Part shown: positions 1-5,952 of the stretch, one piece after another
Layout: each line of letters opens with the position of its first letter
Position numbering within the stretch: the stretch's first letter is position 1
From: an uncultured Eubacteriales bacterium
Lineage (GTDB): Bacteria > Bacillota > Clostridia > Oscillospirales > Acutalibacteraceae
Length of the DNA: 20,703 nt
Assembly (NCBI GenBank): GCA_900540235.1
Contig: UQEY01000036.1
Coordinates: forward strand, 1 to 20,703
Direction: 5' to 3'
Translations under genes and position numbers: made by a program
Notes under the pieces: model-generated
What the model was told of the DNA's origin: nothing
Databases searched by the model: none
Seen by the model: the letters and a program-made list of their open reading frames with translations, nothing else

Positions 1-66
1 ACGAGGGAAGTGGCGGCTTCGCCGTCGATAGGAGAGAAACCGATGTTAAGATAAATTATAATTTAC
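1..66. repeat. Intergenic palindromic repeat, copy A (right part only)
   Basis: The first 65 bases are identical to 3511-3575 (right part of copy B), and about the first 37 also match copy C. The piece holds one arm of the central palindrome (CGAGGGAAG), the GC hairpin GGCGGCTTCGCCG, the outer arm GGAGAGAAA and the AT-rich right terminus TAAATTATAATTTA. The left part lies outside the window. The element ends 17 bases before the first gene. Confidence 0.9.
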
Positions 67-82
67 ATTACCAAGGAAAAAT

Positions 83-418
83 ATGAAAAACTTAACTAAC
101 TTACAGAACATTATCAACAAATCAATGAAGCTTGATTCGATTATTGAAACTTTTTGTGATTATTTTAAAGACAAAAACAATTTCATTTTTGAAACAGGTT
201 TATATGAATTCACCTGCGATGAAGAATACTTATTTTCTCTGATTTGCGATAAAATTAGAGTTGATATTATCTATCCTCCAAGCAGTAAAATTTACGAATT
301 ATCATCAAAATATGAATTTGGCAGCGTCCAAAAATTAAAAGAATTTGTTTTAAATTCGGGTGAATACAAAATTCTTGAAAATGAGCCTATTTACAAATTA
401 TCAATAAGTGAAGTATGA
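83..418 (+). CDS. Small protein of unknown function (111 aa)
   Basis: I do not recognise this protein. It is short and rich in Lys, Glu, Asp, Ile and Phe, with no signal peptide, membrane segment, cysteine cluster or P-loop, so it is probably a soluble cytosolic protein. The start is ATG with AAGGAAA about 4-9 bases upstream. Its stop overlaps the next start as ATGA (415-418), so it is very likely translationally coupled to the histidine phosphatase downstream and forms the head of that operon within the window. Base composition matches its neighbours. It is a real gene judging by the RBS, the overlap and the normal codon use, but no function can be assigned. Confidence 0.75.
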   Translation: MKNLTNLQNIINKSMKLDSIIETFCDYFKDKNNFIFETGLYEFTCDEEYLFSLICDKIRVDIIYPPSSKIYELSSKYEFGSVQKLKEFVLNSGEYKILENEPIYKLSISEV

Positions 419-969
419 AAATATTTGTTATGAGGCACGGGCAGGAAATTGAAACTGTTCGTGGCGGATGGAGTTCAGTCGGTTTGACCGAAGAAGGAAT
501 AGTACAGGTTGAAACTACGGCGAATTCAATCGTAAAAAATCAAAGAAAATTTAATATTGAAAAGATAATTTCGAGCGATTTGCAAAGGGCAAAGCAGAGC
601 GCCTATATTGTAGCCGACAGGCTTGAACTTGATGTTGAATTTAACTCTGATTTTAGGGAAATCAATAACGGTGATTTTGCCGATATGAAAAACGAAATTG
701 CCGATAAACTTTATCCGAATTTGTATTATCGGGCACTTAAATTTGATGAACATTATCCAAACGGCGAAAGCCCTAAGGAATTTTACACTCGTGTAAAATC
801 TGCGTGGCTTAGCTTGGTTGAAACCGAATTTGACGGCAATATTTTGCTTGTTACCCACGGCGGAGTGATAAATATTATTAAATCAATTATCGACGGAAAA
901 GATTATTCTAATAAAGAACAATATATTAAATCAAATTGCGGCGAGATTGCATTTATTTACGAGGTTTAA
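415..969 (+). CDS. Histidine phosphatase family protein (phosphoglycerate-mutase-like fold)
   Basis: This 184-aa cytosolic protein has the hallmarks of the histidine phosphatase (branch 1) superfamily, which transfers phosphate from a small substrate to an active-site histidine. The N-terminal motif MRHGQ gives Arg7-His8-Gly9, with His8 the phospho-acceptor. SDLQRAKQSA supplies the second arginine (Arg58), REINNGDF the acid (Glu82), and LLVTHGG the second histidine (His148). Length is usual for small GpmB/CobC-type members. The substrate cannot be told from sequence: sugar phosphates, alpha-ribazole phosphate and nucleotide phosphates are all possible, and no cobalamin genes are nearby. The start overlaps the previous stop by 4 bp and the next start follows its stop directly, which fits a polycistronic unit. 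Confidence 0.9.
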   Translation: MKIFVMRHGQEIETVRGGWSSVGLTEEGIVQVETTANSIVKNQRKFNIEKIISSDLQRAKQSAYIVADRLELDVEFNSDFREINNGDFADMKNEIADKLYPNLYYRALKFDEHYPNGESPKEFYTRVKSAWLSLVETEFDGNILLVTHGGVINIIKSIIDGKDYSNKEQYIKSNCGEIAFIYEV

Positions 970-970
970 A

Positions 971-1404
971 ATGATTAGAGAAATTAACTCGACAGATTTT
1001 GATAAGCTGGGCGATTTGTATACACAGCTTCATCACAATAAGCCGATTGAAAAAAGCAAGGCAAATATTAACATTTTTAATGATATTTTAAATGATAAAA
1101 ATCATCATATAATTGTTGTTGAAAAAGATGGGAAAATTGTTTCGTCGTGCGTGTGCGTTATCGTTTTAAATCTTACGCATAATCAACAGCCTTATGCTAT
1201 TATTGAAAATGTTATAACAGATAAAGAGTACAGAAAGCAGGGGCTTGCTTCCCGGTGCCTTGAATTTGCAAAAATATAGCACTGGAAAATAATTGCTATA
1301 AAATGATGCTTTTGACCGGTTCTAAGAAAAGAAGCACCCACCGCTTTTATCAAAAAATCGGTTATAACCGCTTTGAAAAGACAGGCTGTATTCAAAGGTT
1401 GTGA
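971..1404 (+). pseudogene. GNAT family N-acetyltransferase, frameshifted
   Basis: The frame from ATG 971 encodes a typical GNAT fold start: residues MIREINSTDFDKL, a beta-strand run HHIIVVEKDGKIVSS, then the acetyl-CoA signature region ENVITDKEYRKQGLASRC. It stops at TAG 1277-1279, just after the signature. In the next frame translation resumes without a break: the bases that follow encode IALENNCYKMMLLTGS, then HRFYQKIGYNRFEKTG, which is the normal C-terminal half of a GNAT protein, ending at TGA 1402-1404. Adding one A to the run at 1270-1274 restores one reading frame of 144 aa. So this is either a recent pseudogene, an assembly or sequencing error in a homopolymer, or phase-variable slippage. 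The gene starts one base after the phosphatase stop and sits 22 bases ahead of the FMN reductase. Confidence 0.85.
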
Positions 1405-1426
1405 ATAAATTAAATGGAGTTTTATT

Positions 1427-1984
1427 ATGAAGATAACTTGTGTGAACGGTAGCGCAAGAAATAACGGAAGCTGTGCATATATTATTGATTCATTTGTAAG
1501 TGGAGTTTTGGAAAATAATGCAGATGTTGAGATTAAAAAATACAGTATGGCAACTGCAAATGTTAACTTCTGCTTTGGATGCAAAGAATGTTATAAAAAC
1601 GGAAAGTGTGTTCAAAGTGATGATGTCGAGATGATTGTTGATGATATATTATCTTCCGATTTTGTGCTGCTTGCAAGTCCGTCGTACTGGGCTGATGTTC
1701 CGGGTCAGCTTAAAACTTTTTTTGACAGAAATACGCCGTTTGGCAATACGAATGAGAAAAGAACAAAAACATCTAAAAAAGGTGCTAAGGGTATAGGCAT
1801 AGCAATCAGAGCCGGCAAAACTGAAAGGGAAAATTCACTTATTCTCGATTATATCGACCATGAAATAAAACCTGCTTGCAGAATTTCAATTCGCGAAACC
1901 GATTCATTGTCAGATTTAAAACAAAAACATTTTGATAAAATTAATCAGGTGTATAATATCGGAAGAAATATAAAAAGTTTATAA
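1427..1984 (+). CDS. Flavodoxin family protein / NADPH-dependent FMN reductase-like
   Basis: This 185-aa protein has the flavodoxin-like fold of NAD(P)H-dependent FMN reductases and iron-sulfur flavoproteins. The phosphate-binding loop is NGSARNNGSCAYII (about residues 7-20). A cysteine-rich stretch CFGCKECYKNGKC (about residues 50-62) follows; in related clostridial proteins this element gives a redox-active or Fe-S-binding site. The FMN ring-contact motif ASPSYWADVPGQLKTFFDR lies near residues 83-101. It is expected to move electrons from NAD(P)H to FMN or small electrophiles in the cytosol; the physiological substrate is not known. A GGAG ribosome binding site lies 7 bases before ATG. It is last in the 83-1984 gene group and is followed by a hairpin terminator. 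Confidence 0.88.
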   Translation: MKITCVNGSARNNGSCAYIIDSFVSGVLENNADVEIKKYSMATANVNFCFGCKECYKNGKCVQSDDVEMIVDDILSSDFVLLASPSYWADVPGQLKTFFDRNTPFGNTNEKRTKTSKKGAKGIGIAIRAGKTERENSLILDYIDHEIKPACRISIRETDSLSDLKQKHFDKINQVYNIGRNIKSL

Positions 1985-1995
1985 ATATAAAATAG

Positions 1996-2036
1996 GCTCT
2001 TCTTTAAATGTAGTAAAGGGGAGCATTATTTTATGT
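1996..2036 (+). terminator. Probable Rho-independent terminator after the FMN reductase
   Basis: GCTCTTCTTTA (1996-2006) pairs with TAAAGGGGAGC (2014-2024) through 11 bp including two G-U pairs, with a 7-base loop. An interrupted T-rich tail follows. It lies 12 bases after the stop codon. Confidence 0.65.
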
Positions 2037-2042
2037 TTATTT

Positions 2043-2070
2043 GAACCTTTTTGGAATTTTTTGCGTCTAT
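2043..2070 (+). promoter_or_regulatory. Candidate ECF-type promoter of the sigma-factor gene
   Basis: GAACCTTTTT (from 2043) and CGTCTAT (2064-2070) resemble the GAAC and CGTC cores recognised by many ECF sigma factors, with 17 bases between GAAC and CGTC. A start site near 2077 would leave a leader of about 34 bases with the RBS AAGGAGGT. Because it drives an ECF sigma gene, positive autoregulation is the simple reading. This is an inference from pattern only. Confidence 0.55.
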
Positions 2071-2110
2071 ATAGTTGAAGTCGATTTCAAAAAAACAAGG
2101 AGGTGGATAT

Positions 2111-3352
2111 GTGAATTTTGAAAACTTACTTAATGATAATAAGTGTGCTATAGAAAGATATGTTTATTTTCGTGTGTCAAATAGAGAAGATGCAGAGGAT
2201 ATTTTGCAGGAAACATATTTAACTGCATTTGAAAAATTCGGTTGTTTAAATGATGAAAAACGATTTAAAAATTGGATTATAAAAATAGCAAAGAATAAAT
2301 GTAATGATTATTACAGAAATAAAAACATTGATATAATCAGCAATTATGATTTTGATTTATGTGCTTCAAAATCAGGAATAAACGAGAGTTTTGAATTGAT
2401 TGAAATTATAAATTTATTAAATGATAATGAGCGAGAAATATTGAATTTGTATTATTTTTTAGGATATTCTCAATCGGATATTTCAAAAATTTTGAATATT
2501 CCCGTGGGAACAGTTAAAAGCAGATTACATAGTGCAAAAAATAACTTTAAATCTAAATATATGTCAGAATCAAAAGGAGATATTAATATGAGTTTACCTA
2601 ATATTTTACCTGATTACAAAATCGCAAAACTTGATAAAAAACCATTTGCAGTAAAATGTAGCGAGTTGATGGGCTGGCTGATTATCCCTAAATTAAATGA
2701 AAAACTTGAATGGGCGTTGTATGATTTTCCAAGTAAAAAGCAAACAGAAAAAGTGAAACTTGAAGTTGTCGGAAAAGCTGTTGTGCACGATATTGAAGGA
2801 GTTGAAATAGTTGTAAATCAATATAATCCAAGTTGCAAATCAAATAAGTCCTTTCAAAGAAAGTTTGTAGCACAATTAACAGATACACATTGTCGTTTCC
2901 TTGCAGAAAGTCATAGAGTAAATGATGTAAACTATTTTTATACATTTTTAGATGACAACGAATTTACAAAGAATTGGGGATACGGTGATGATAATTGTGG
3001 TAAAGAAACTAATTTGTCACAAAAGGGTATTGTGAAAAGAAATGGTGACAATATTATTTCCGATACAAAAGCTATAGATATCGTCGGAAGATATGTTGTT
3101 GAAATCAACGGCAAAACTTATGATACCGTTTGCCTTATTGATGTTGAAACATATGATGATAATGTTGTTACCGAACAATATATAGACCAAAATGGCAGAA
3201 CAGTTTTGTGGCGAAGATTTAATGCAAACGATTATAAATTTGAAAAGTATAATCAGCTGTGGAGCGAAAAATTGCCTGAAAATGAAAAAATAAAAGTTAA
3301 TAATAAAATTTATGTTCATTGGTATGATTGCATAAGCAGTTATATTATGTAA
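2111..3352 (+). CDS. ECF-type RNA polymerase sigma factor with large C-terminal domain
   Basis: The first ~155 residues are an ECF sigma-70 factor. Region 2 spans about residues 5-75, with the core-binding stretch NREDAEDILQETYLTAFEKF. Region 4 spans about 95-152, with the helix-turn-helix SQSDISKILNIPVGTVKSRL. From residue 160 a domain of about 254 aa follows, with motifs such as GVEIVVNQY, AQLTDTHCRFLAES, YDTVCLIDVETYD and GRTVLWRRFN. I recall similar C-terminal extensions on clostridial ECF factors; their function is not established. They could sense a ligand or act as a built-in regulator in place of a separate anti-sigma factor, and no anti-sigma gene is adjacent. I chose GTG 2111, 6 bases after AAGGAGGT; an upstream TTG at 2075 lacks an RBS and would sit at the predicted transcription start. 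A second in-frame start lies at 2588. Confidence 0.9.
   Translation: MNFENLLNDNKCAIERYVYFRVSNREDAEDILQETYLTAFEKFGCLNDEKRFKNWIIKIAKNKCNDYYRNKNIDIISNYDFDLCASKSGINESFELIEIINLLNDNEREILNLYYFLGYSQSDISKILNIPVGTVKSRLHSAKNNFKSKYMSESKGDINMSLPNILPDYKIAKLDKKPFAVKCSELMGWLIIPKLNEKLEWALYDFPSKKQTEKVKLEVVGKAVVHDIEGVEIVVNQYNPSCKSNKSFQRKFVAQLTDTHCRFLAESHRVNDVNYFYTFLDDNEFTKNWGYGDDNCGKETNLSQKGIVKRNGDNIISDTKAIDIVGRYVVEINGKTYDTVCLIDVETYDDNVVTEQYIDQNGRTVLWRRFNANDYKFEKYNQLWSEKLPENEKIKVNNKIYVHWYDCISSYIM
2572..2590 (+). promoter_or_regulatory. Internal ribosome binding site and in-frame ATG at the sigma/C-domain seam
   Basis: AAAAGGAG (2572-2579) lies 8 bases before ATG 2588-2590, which is in frame with the sigma factor. 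Initiation here would give a free C-terminal domain of 254 aa (2588-3352) beginning MSLPNILPDYK. The site falls just after sigma region 4, where a separate downstream gene would be expected to start. Confidence 0.6.
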
Positions 3353-3353
3353 T

Positions 3354-3388
3354 AAAAAAAACCGAGATTCACTTATATTGTGAATCTC
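3354..3388 (-). terminator. Intrinsic terminator for leftward transcription
   Basis: GAGATTCAC (3364-3372) and GTGAATCTC (3380-3388) form a perfect 9-bp stem with a 7-base loop. The run of eight A at 3354-3361 becomes a U-tract on the minus strand, so it should stop transcripts from mtnA-mtaD after they pass through repeat copy B. On the plus strand there is no clear U-tract, although the hairpin follows the sigma gene closely and may still protect its 3' end. Confidence 0.75.
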
Positions 3389-3395
3389 AGTGTTG

Positions 3396-3575
3396 TAAAT
3401 TATAGTTTGCAATCGGTTGACGGCTACGCCACATTGTAGTTTTTCTCTCCCTCAGTCAACAAAGTTGACAGCTCCCTCGTCAGAGGGAGCCAAGTTCTTG
3501 CTTCCCTCTGACGAGGGAAGTGGCGGCTTCGCCGTCGATAGGAGAGAAACCGATGTTAAGATAAATTATAATTTA
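3396..3575. repeat. Intergenic palindromic MITE-like repeat, copy B (complete, ~180 bp)
   Basis: Termini are imperfect inverted repeats: TAAATTATAGTTT (3396-3408) against AAATTATAATTTA (3563-3575), 12 of 13 bases. Inside are nested palindromes: GTCAACAAAGTTGAC (3455-3469), GCTCCCTCGTCAGAGGGAGC (3471-3490) and CTTCCCTCTGACGAGGGAAG (3501-3520). The last two are also reverse complements of each other over 16 bases. Outer arms TTTCTCTCC (3442-3450) and GGAGAGAAA (3541-3549) close the structure. Bases 3442-3548 are identical to 9431-9537. No transposase is encoded. Its right end includes the TAA stop of the leftward deaminase gene. Confidence 0.9.
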
Positions 3576-4844
3576 TCTTTTTATCCTATCCGTAACCTCT
3601 TGTGCTTTTTGGTAAATTTCTGTTTTATCAACGGTTAAGAATTCGCCGTTTTCATAAAGAATTTTGCCGTTTATCATAGTGAGTTTTACATTTTCTTTTG
3701 AGCCGCTGTAAACAAGATTTTTGGTGATATTATTAATCGGCTGCATATTCGGTCTGTCAAGGTCGATTACAATTAAATCGGCGCATTTGCCTTTTCCTAT
3801 GCAGTCGCAGTTATTAAGTCCCATACATTTTGCCGAACCGACTGTTGCCGCTTTCAGTATTTCGTCAGCGTTCATTGCCGCCGCATCACTCAGTTTAAGC
3901 TTTTGAAGGACGGAGATAAGATACATTTCCCTAAACATATCAAGCGCATTGTTTGAACTCGGTCCGTCAGTGCCGACAGCAAGGTTTATGCCCATATCGC
4001 TCATTTTTTGAACATCCGCTATACCTGAAGCAAGCTTTGAATTTGACCCTGCGTTAAGCACTGCCCAAAGACCACGCTTTTTGTAAATCTGCATATCCTC
4101 GTCACTAAGCCAAACGCTGTGGAAACCTCCGCCGCCGAAGTTCCACAACCCGAGTTCTTCAAAAAGAGCGGTCGGAGTTTTTCCATATCTTTCAATACAC
4201 CCATCAACTTCGCTTTTTGTTTCGCTTGAATGGGTAAAAACAGGCGCTTTGTATTTTTTTTCAAGGTCGCTTATACCCTCTAAAATTTCTCTTTTTGTGG
4301 TATATTCTGCGTGAAAACCGAGTTTATAGCTGATGAGTTCGTTATAATTATTGTAGGTTTTGTAATATTCTTCAAGCTTCTCAACAGATTCTTTAAAATT
4401 GTTGACTGCGCCGCACATAACGGTCCTGAAACCAAAGTCAACACTGCTTTTCGCCATAGCCTCAGGGAAGTAGTACATATCAAAACAGGCAGTAATTCCG
4501 CTTGTTAAATATTCAAGAAATGCAAGCTGAGATAAATCGTAAATATCCTCGCTTTCAAGCTTTGCTTCAAGCGGAAAAATCTTGTCGTTAAGCCATTTGT
4601 CAAGCGGCAAATCGTCGCTGAAACTCCTGCCGAAAGTCATTGCACTGTGCGTGTGCGCATTTTTAAATGAAGGCATAAGAAGATTACCGTTAAGATTAAT
4701 CTCACGCTCAAAATGCGGCATTTCTTCACGCTTTTTTTCTTTGCCGACATATTCGATTTTGCCGTCTTTTATCCAAACTTCGTCATTTGTTATGTTGAAA
4801 TTATCTTTAAGGCTTAACACTTTTCCGCCGTAAAATCTAATCAT
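3573..4844 (-). CDS. mtaD: MtaD-like 5'-methylthioadenosine/S-adenosylhomocysteine deaminase (amidohydrolase)
   Basis: This 423-aa cytosolic metal-dependent hydrolase belongs to the amidohydrolase superfamily, nearest the MtaD/SsnA branch, which deaminates the adenine of methylthioadenosine, adenosylhomocysteine or similar nucleosides. Metal ligands and catalytic residues are visible: HTH at His64/His66, His178 (GFHAEYT), His205 with Glu208 (HSSETKSEVD), His242 (GFHSVWLSDED) and Asp293 (GTDGPSSNNALDMF). The C-terminal small beta domain carries KCADLIVIDLD. The start overlaps mtnA by ATGA and has AAAGGAG upstream, so the two are coupled. The neighbour mtnA supports nucleoside salvage, but substrate choice among MTA, SAH, 5'-deoxyadenosine or a guanine-type base is uncertain. 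The stop codon lies in the end of repeat copy B. Confidence 0.82.
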   Translation of the reverse strand: MIRFYGGKVLSLKDNFNITNDEVWIKDGKIEYVGKEKKREEMPHFEREINLNGNLLMPSFKNAHTHSAMTFGRSFSDDLPLDKWLNDKIFPLEAKLESEDIYDLSQLAFLEYLTSGITACFDMYYFPEAMAKSSVDFGFRTVMCGAVNNFKESVEKLEEYYKTYNNYNELISYKLGFHAEYTTKREILEGISDLEKKYKAPVFTHSSETKSEVDGCIERYGKTPTALFEELGLWNFGGGGFHSVWLSDEDMQIYKKRGLWAVLNAGSNSKLASGIADVQKMSDMGINLAVGTDGPSSNNALDMFREMYLISVLQKLKLSDAAAMNADEILKAATVGSAKCMGLNNCDCIGKGKCADLIVIDLDRPNMQPINNITKNLVYSGSKENVKLTMINGKILYENGEFLTVDKTEIYQKAQEVTDRIKR

Positions 4845-5818
4845 AAAAGTAACTCCTTTAAGCTTTTGTCATAAGGTGCTCTCGCAATTCCTTTGTCGGT
4901 AATAATTGCCGTTATGAGCGAATTGTCGGTAACATCAAAGGCGGGGTTTAAACATTTTGTTTCGTCTAAAGCAGTCGGTTTTTCAAAGTATTTTTTCTTT
5001 ATTTCATCACCGTTTCTAAACTCAATTTCAATGTCATCACCCGTTTTGCAGTTAAAATCAACTGTTGAATACGGACCTAAAACATAAAACGGAATACCAT
5101 AGTATTTAGCAAGAACCGCAACTGAGCTTGTGCCTATTTTGTTTGCAACATCACCGTTTGCCGCAACTCTGTCACAGCCAACCAAAACCGCATTGATAAG
5201 CCCTTTTTTCATAACAAAACCTGCCATATTGTCGCAAATAACGGTAACATCAACTCCTGCCTTTTCAAGCTCATATGAAGTCAGGCGTGCGCCTTGCAAA
5301 AGCGGTCTTGTTTCATCTGAAAATACTTTGAAATTATATCCTTTTTCTTTGCCTAAAATAAGCGGACCGAGACCTGTTCCGTACTTGCTTGTGGCAAGTT
5401 CACCTGCGTTGCAGTGTGTGAGTATGCCGTCACCGTCGTTTAAAAGAGATAAGCCGTATTCACTTATTTTTCTGCACATTTCAATGTCTTCTTCGTGAAT
5501 TTCTTTTGCTTCTTCTAAAAGATTTTTGCCGCTTTCGTATGCGTTTACAATTCTTTTTGTTGCCCAACTTAAATTAACTGCTGTCGGTCGGGATGAATCA
5601 AGATATTTTTTAAGCTCGTAAATATTATTTTTATTTGAGAAAATCGCCATGCTGTACCCTGCAAAAATACCGATAGCCGGCGCCCCTCTTACGGCAAGAG
5701 TTTTGATTGCATCGTATGCGTCTTCCTTGCTTTTTATCTCAATCCATTTCTCCTCATTTGGAAGCAGTCTTTGGTCGAGAATTGTTAATTTTCCGTTTTT
5801 ATATTTCAAATTTTCCAT
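4841..5818 (-). CDS. mtnA: S-methyl-5-thioribose-1-phosphate isomerase
   Basis: MtnA converts 5-methylthioribose-1-phosphate to 5-methylthioribulose-1-phosphate in methionine salvage; in some anaerobes it also serves 5-deoxyribose-1-phosphate disposal. The 325-aa sequence belongs to the eIF-2B alpha/MtnA family. It shows RGAPAIGI (residues 44-51), LTHCNAGELAT with the catalytic Cys136, SDETRPLLQGARLTSYEL (167-184), and GCDRVAANGDVANKIGT with the catalytic Asp216. It is a little shorter than many bacterial homologues (about 340-350 aa) but no motif is missing. The ribosome binding site is weak (GTAGG, 8 bases upstream). Neither the MTA nucleosidase/phosphorylase, the MTR kinase, nor the later salvage enzymes are in the window. 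Confidence 0.93.
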   Translation of the reverse strand: MENLKYKNGKLTILDQRLLPNEEKWIEIKSKEDAYDAIKTLAVRGAPAIGIFAGYSMAIFSNKNNIYELKKYLDSSRPTAVNLSWATKRIVNAYESGKNLLEEAKEIHEEDIEMCRKISEYGLSLLNDGDGILTHCNAGELATSKYGTGLGPLILGKEKGYNFKVFSDETRPLLQGARLTSYELEKAGVDVTVICDNMAGFVMKKGLINAVLVGCDRVAANGDVANKIGTSSVAVLAKYYGIPFYVLGPYSTVDFNCKTGDDIEIEFRNGDEIKKKYFEKPTALDETKCLNPAFDVTDNSLITAIITDKGIARAPYDKSLKELLL

Positions 5819-5851
5819 AATAAAACCTACTGTTCTTAAATTTACAAAATT

Positions 5852-5880
5852 ATTATAATATTTTTTAGCTATTAAATCAA
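5852..5880 (-). promoter_or_regulatory. Sigma-A-type promoter of mtnA-mtaD
   Basis: On the minus strand TTGATT (5880-5875) is followed after 17 bases by TATAAT (5857-5852). Transcription would begin near 5845, leaving a leader of about 27 bases before the mtnA start. Confidence 0.65.
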
Positions 5881-5888
5881 CATTGCTA

Positions 5889-5917
5889 TTGCATTATTAT
5901 TCTGTTTTTGATATTAT
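5889..5917 (+). promoter_or_regulatory. Sigma-A-type promoter of the BMP lipoprotein gene
   Basis: TTGCAT (5889-5894), a 17-base spacer, and TATTAT (5912-5917) lie 36 bases upstream of the ATG. Start near 5924 is expected. Confidence 0.6.
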
Positions 5918-5952
5918 ATTTAAGAACATTTTTTCTTTTTTGGAGGAAAGCT

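Larger units (their letters stand above)
5831..5928. promoter_or_regulatory. Perfect 11-bp inverted repeat in a divergent promoter region
   Basis: TGTTCTTAAAT (5831-5841) and ATTTAAGAACA (5918-5928) are exact reverse complements. Each arm lies just downstream of the -10 box of one of the two divergent genes, so both transcripts begin with the same motif in the same orientation. This could be a pair of operator sites for one regulator acting on mtnA-mtaD and the BMP lipoprotein. No regulator gene is adjacent. Confidence 0.5.

Noticed and set aside
526..858. Minus-strand frame opposite the histidine phosphatase
   Set aside because: Shadow of the real gene; no RBS and no recognisable protein features.
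2075..2110. Upstream TTG start for the sigma fusion
   Set aside because: No RBS, and it coincides with the predicted transcription start; GTG 2111 has an ideal AAGGAGGT.
3442..3549. CRISPR array
   Set aside because: The palindromic units are adjacent hairpins inside one dispersed element, not regularly spaced repeats with unique spacers; no cas genes are present.
3417..3638. Open frame of 73 codons in repeat copy B
   Set aside because: It is read through the palindromic repeat, has no RBS and runs into the 3' end of the deaminase gene on the other strand; such repeat-derived frames are artefacts.
5908..5952. Upstream TTG start for the BMP lipoprotein
   Set aside because: It overlaps the -10 box and would bury the signal peptide; ATG 5953 has GGAGGAAAG and gives a standard lipoprotein signal.
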